Below, piece after piece: positions 49,096 to 49,922 of a stretch of 49,922 nt of DNA; within the stretch, counting starts at the first letter, position 1, and every line of letters starts with the position of its first letter. Origin of the DNA: a virus. The position numbers and the translations under genes were made by a program. The stretch is from the IMG/VR virus record IMGVR_UViG_3300042987_001073, positions 1 through 49,922 of that record; one strand, given 5' to 3'. Below the pieces are notes generated by a model. That model saw only the letters and a program-made list of their open reading frames with translations, was not told the origin of the DNA and made no database searches.

Positions 49096-49635
49096 TCAAT
49101 ACCTCGCCCCACCACCGTACGCGGTTATGCGCGCGCCGAACGTCTCATTCATGGTCACAAGCTGCCGAGACGTCCATTCGCGAGTATCGGCGGCAACGCA
49201 GTTCCCGGACTTCTTGAGCCGCTTGGCCGCACGCTTAACCTTGATTCTGTCCAATCTGTCCTGCTCGGCATAGGAAATGTCCGCCTTGCCGCGACACGCC
49301 AAATCCCACGCGCGCCTGACCATCACCTCGTAATCAGGATCATCCAAGATGCGTCGCACGGCCGAATTGGACGCGTGAATGATGCTGGTGTGGTCGCGAC
49401 TGAGCTTGTATGCGACTGCGCTGTATGTGAGGTTGCGCATGCGCGTGCACAAAACAATACCTGCATGTCGCGCCTCGTAGTACGGCTTGGCTCGCGATCT
49501 ACCAATAATGTCTTGATACGAGCAGTCGAATGTCACAGCTGCCGCTCGCATAATCTCCTGGACTGACGGTTGACCATCCTGTAGCGATGCAAAAAATTCC
49601 TTTGCCACGTCTCGTGGCAGCCCCGCAGATGCCAT
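49096..49635 (-). CDS. DnaA domain-IV-like DNA-binding protein
   Basis: 179 aa from ATG 49635. Residues 23-95 match the DnaA C-terminal DNA-binding domain: VQEIMRAAAVTFDCSYQDII, RSRAKPYYEARHAGIVLCTR, LTYSAVAYKLSRDHTSIIHA, with the RDHT signature that recognises DnaA boxes at residues 80-83. There is no AAA+ domain. The C-terminal half is basic. It could compete with host DnaA or mark the phage origin. It lies 14 bp after the dUTPase gene. Confidence 0.8.
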   Translation of the reverse strand: MASAGLPRDVAKEFFASLQDGQPSVQEIMRAAAVTFDCSYQDIIGRSRAKPYYEARHAGIVLCTRMRNLTYSAVAYKLSRDHTSIIHASNSAVRRILDDPDYEVMVRRAWDLACRGKADISYAEQDRLDRIKVKRAAKRLKKSGNCVAADTREWTSRQLVTMNETFGARITAYGGGARY

Positions 49636-49649
49636 GTTGTGCCCCGTGT

Positions 49650-49922
49650 CTATCCCGTTGACCCGAAACCGCCCTCCCCACGCGCGGTCACTGATATGGA
49701 CTCGACCAAATCAAACTCGATGCTGCACACTGGCGCGATGACGAGTTGCGCGATGCGATCACCTCGGTTGACCCACACGCTATCGACCAGAGAGTGATTG
49801 ATCAGGATCACGGCGATCTCGCCGCGATAGTCAGCATCAATTGTCCCCGGTGCATTGAGTACCGTGAGTCCGTGGCGCATGGCCAGCCCTGATCGCGGCC
49901 TGATTTGAGCCTCGTATCCGCG
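49650..49922 (-). CDS. dut: dUTPase (partial, cut by right edge)
   Basis: The last 90 codons of a trimeric dUTPase; the start lies beyond the window. Motifs seen: RPRSGLA (II), [11 protein letters not shown] (III), [12 protein letters not shown] (IV), and the C-terminal [10 protein letters not shown] arm (V) that covers the active site. It removes dUTP and supplies dUMP, consistent with a nucleotide-metabolism module continuing to the right. Confidence 0.9.
   Translation of the reverse strand, partial: RGYEAQIRPRSGLAMRHGLTVLNAPGTIDADYRGEIAVILINHSLVDSVWVNRGDRIAQLVIAPVCSIEFDLVESISVTARGEGGFGSTG

Noticed and set aside
1-49922. CRISPR array, insertion sequence, integrase or attachment site
   Set aside because: No regularly spaced direct repeats of 24-40 bp, transposase or recombinase motifs were found on either strand by reading.

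Overview
The window is a contiguous piece of a tailed bacteriophage genome, most likely a podovirus of an alphaproteobacterial (Hyphomicrobiales-like) host. Evidence: tightly packed genes with ATGA overlaps; a complete terminase-portal-scaffold-capsid-connector-ejection set with P22/SU10-like short-tail connectors and no tape measure, tail tube or sheath; a lysis cassette; an HvrA-type H-NS-like gene; a tRNA cluster; moderately high GC. No integrase, excisionase or lysogeny repressor is visible, so lifestyle is undetermined. Both ends are cut inside genes: a polyvalent virion protein at the left edge and a dUTPase at the right.

Layout. (a) 1-35.7 kb, minus strand, read right to left: a candidate late promoter (35715-35743) starts a transcript beginning with a structured RNA, then small genes, a GIY-YIG endonuclease, terS, terL (with an intein in its Walker A loop), an InPase-domain gene, portal, GroES-like co-chaperonin, scaffold, capsid, decoration proteins, spike/fibre proteins, connectors and four large ejection/virion proteins. 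(b) 35.7-42.1 kb, minus strand: small regulatory genes (RHH protein, H-NS-like protein), a VRR-NUC nuclease and a lysis cassette (endolysin, spanin pair, several membrane proteins). (c) 42.1-42.46 kb: divergent promoter region carrying the same 9-bp-spaced operator repeat on both sides. (d) 42.46-47.44 kb, plus strand: an early operon of small genes. (e) 47.65-48.21 kb: seven tRNA or tRNA-like genes. (f) 48.2-49.9 kb, minus strand: ASCH protein, DnaA domain-IV-like protein and dUTPase, the start of a replication/nucleotide module.

The most unusual element is in (d). The intergenic spaces before the first three early genes are each occupied by a complete type II hammerhead ribozyme (42388-42451, 42696-42761, 43067-43130). 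All have the CTGATGA and GAAA cores, three pairable helices with different but compensating sequences, a GTC cleavage site, and a Shine-Dalgarno sequence one or a few bases after the ribozyme. The second and third run from the stop codon of one gene almost to the start of the next. They should cut the polycistronic early mRNA into single-gene mRNAs that each begin with a 5' hairpin. Other points of interest are a terminase intein with proline at position 1 and a block-F cysteine (class-3-like), a candidate structured RNA closed by a perfect 16-bp helix at the late promoter, a Tat-signal paralogue of a capsid-module protein, and phage-borne H-NS-, GroES- and DnaA-like proteins.
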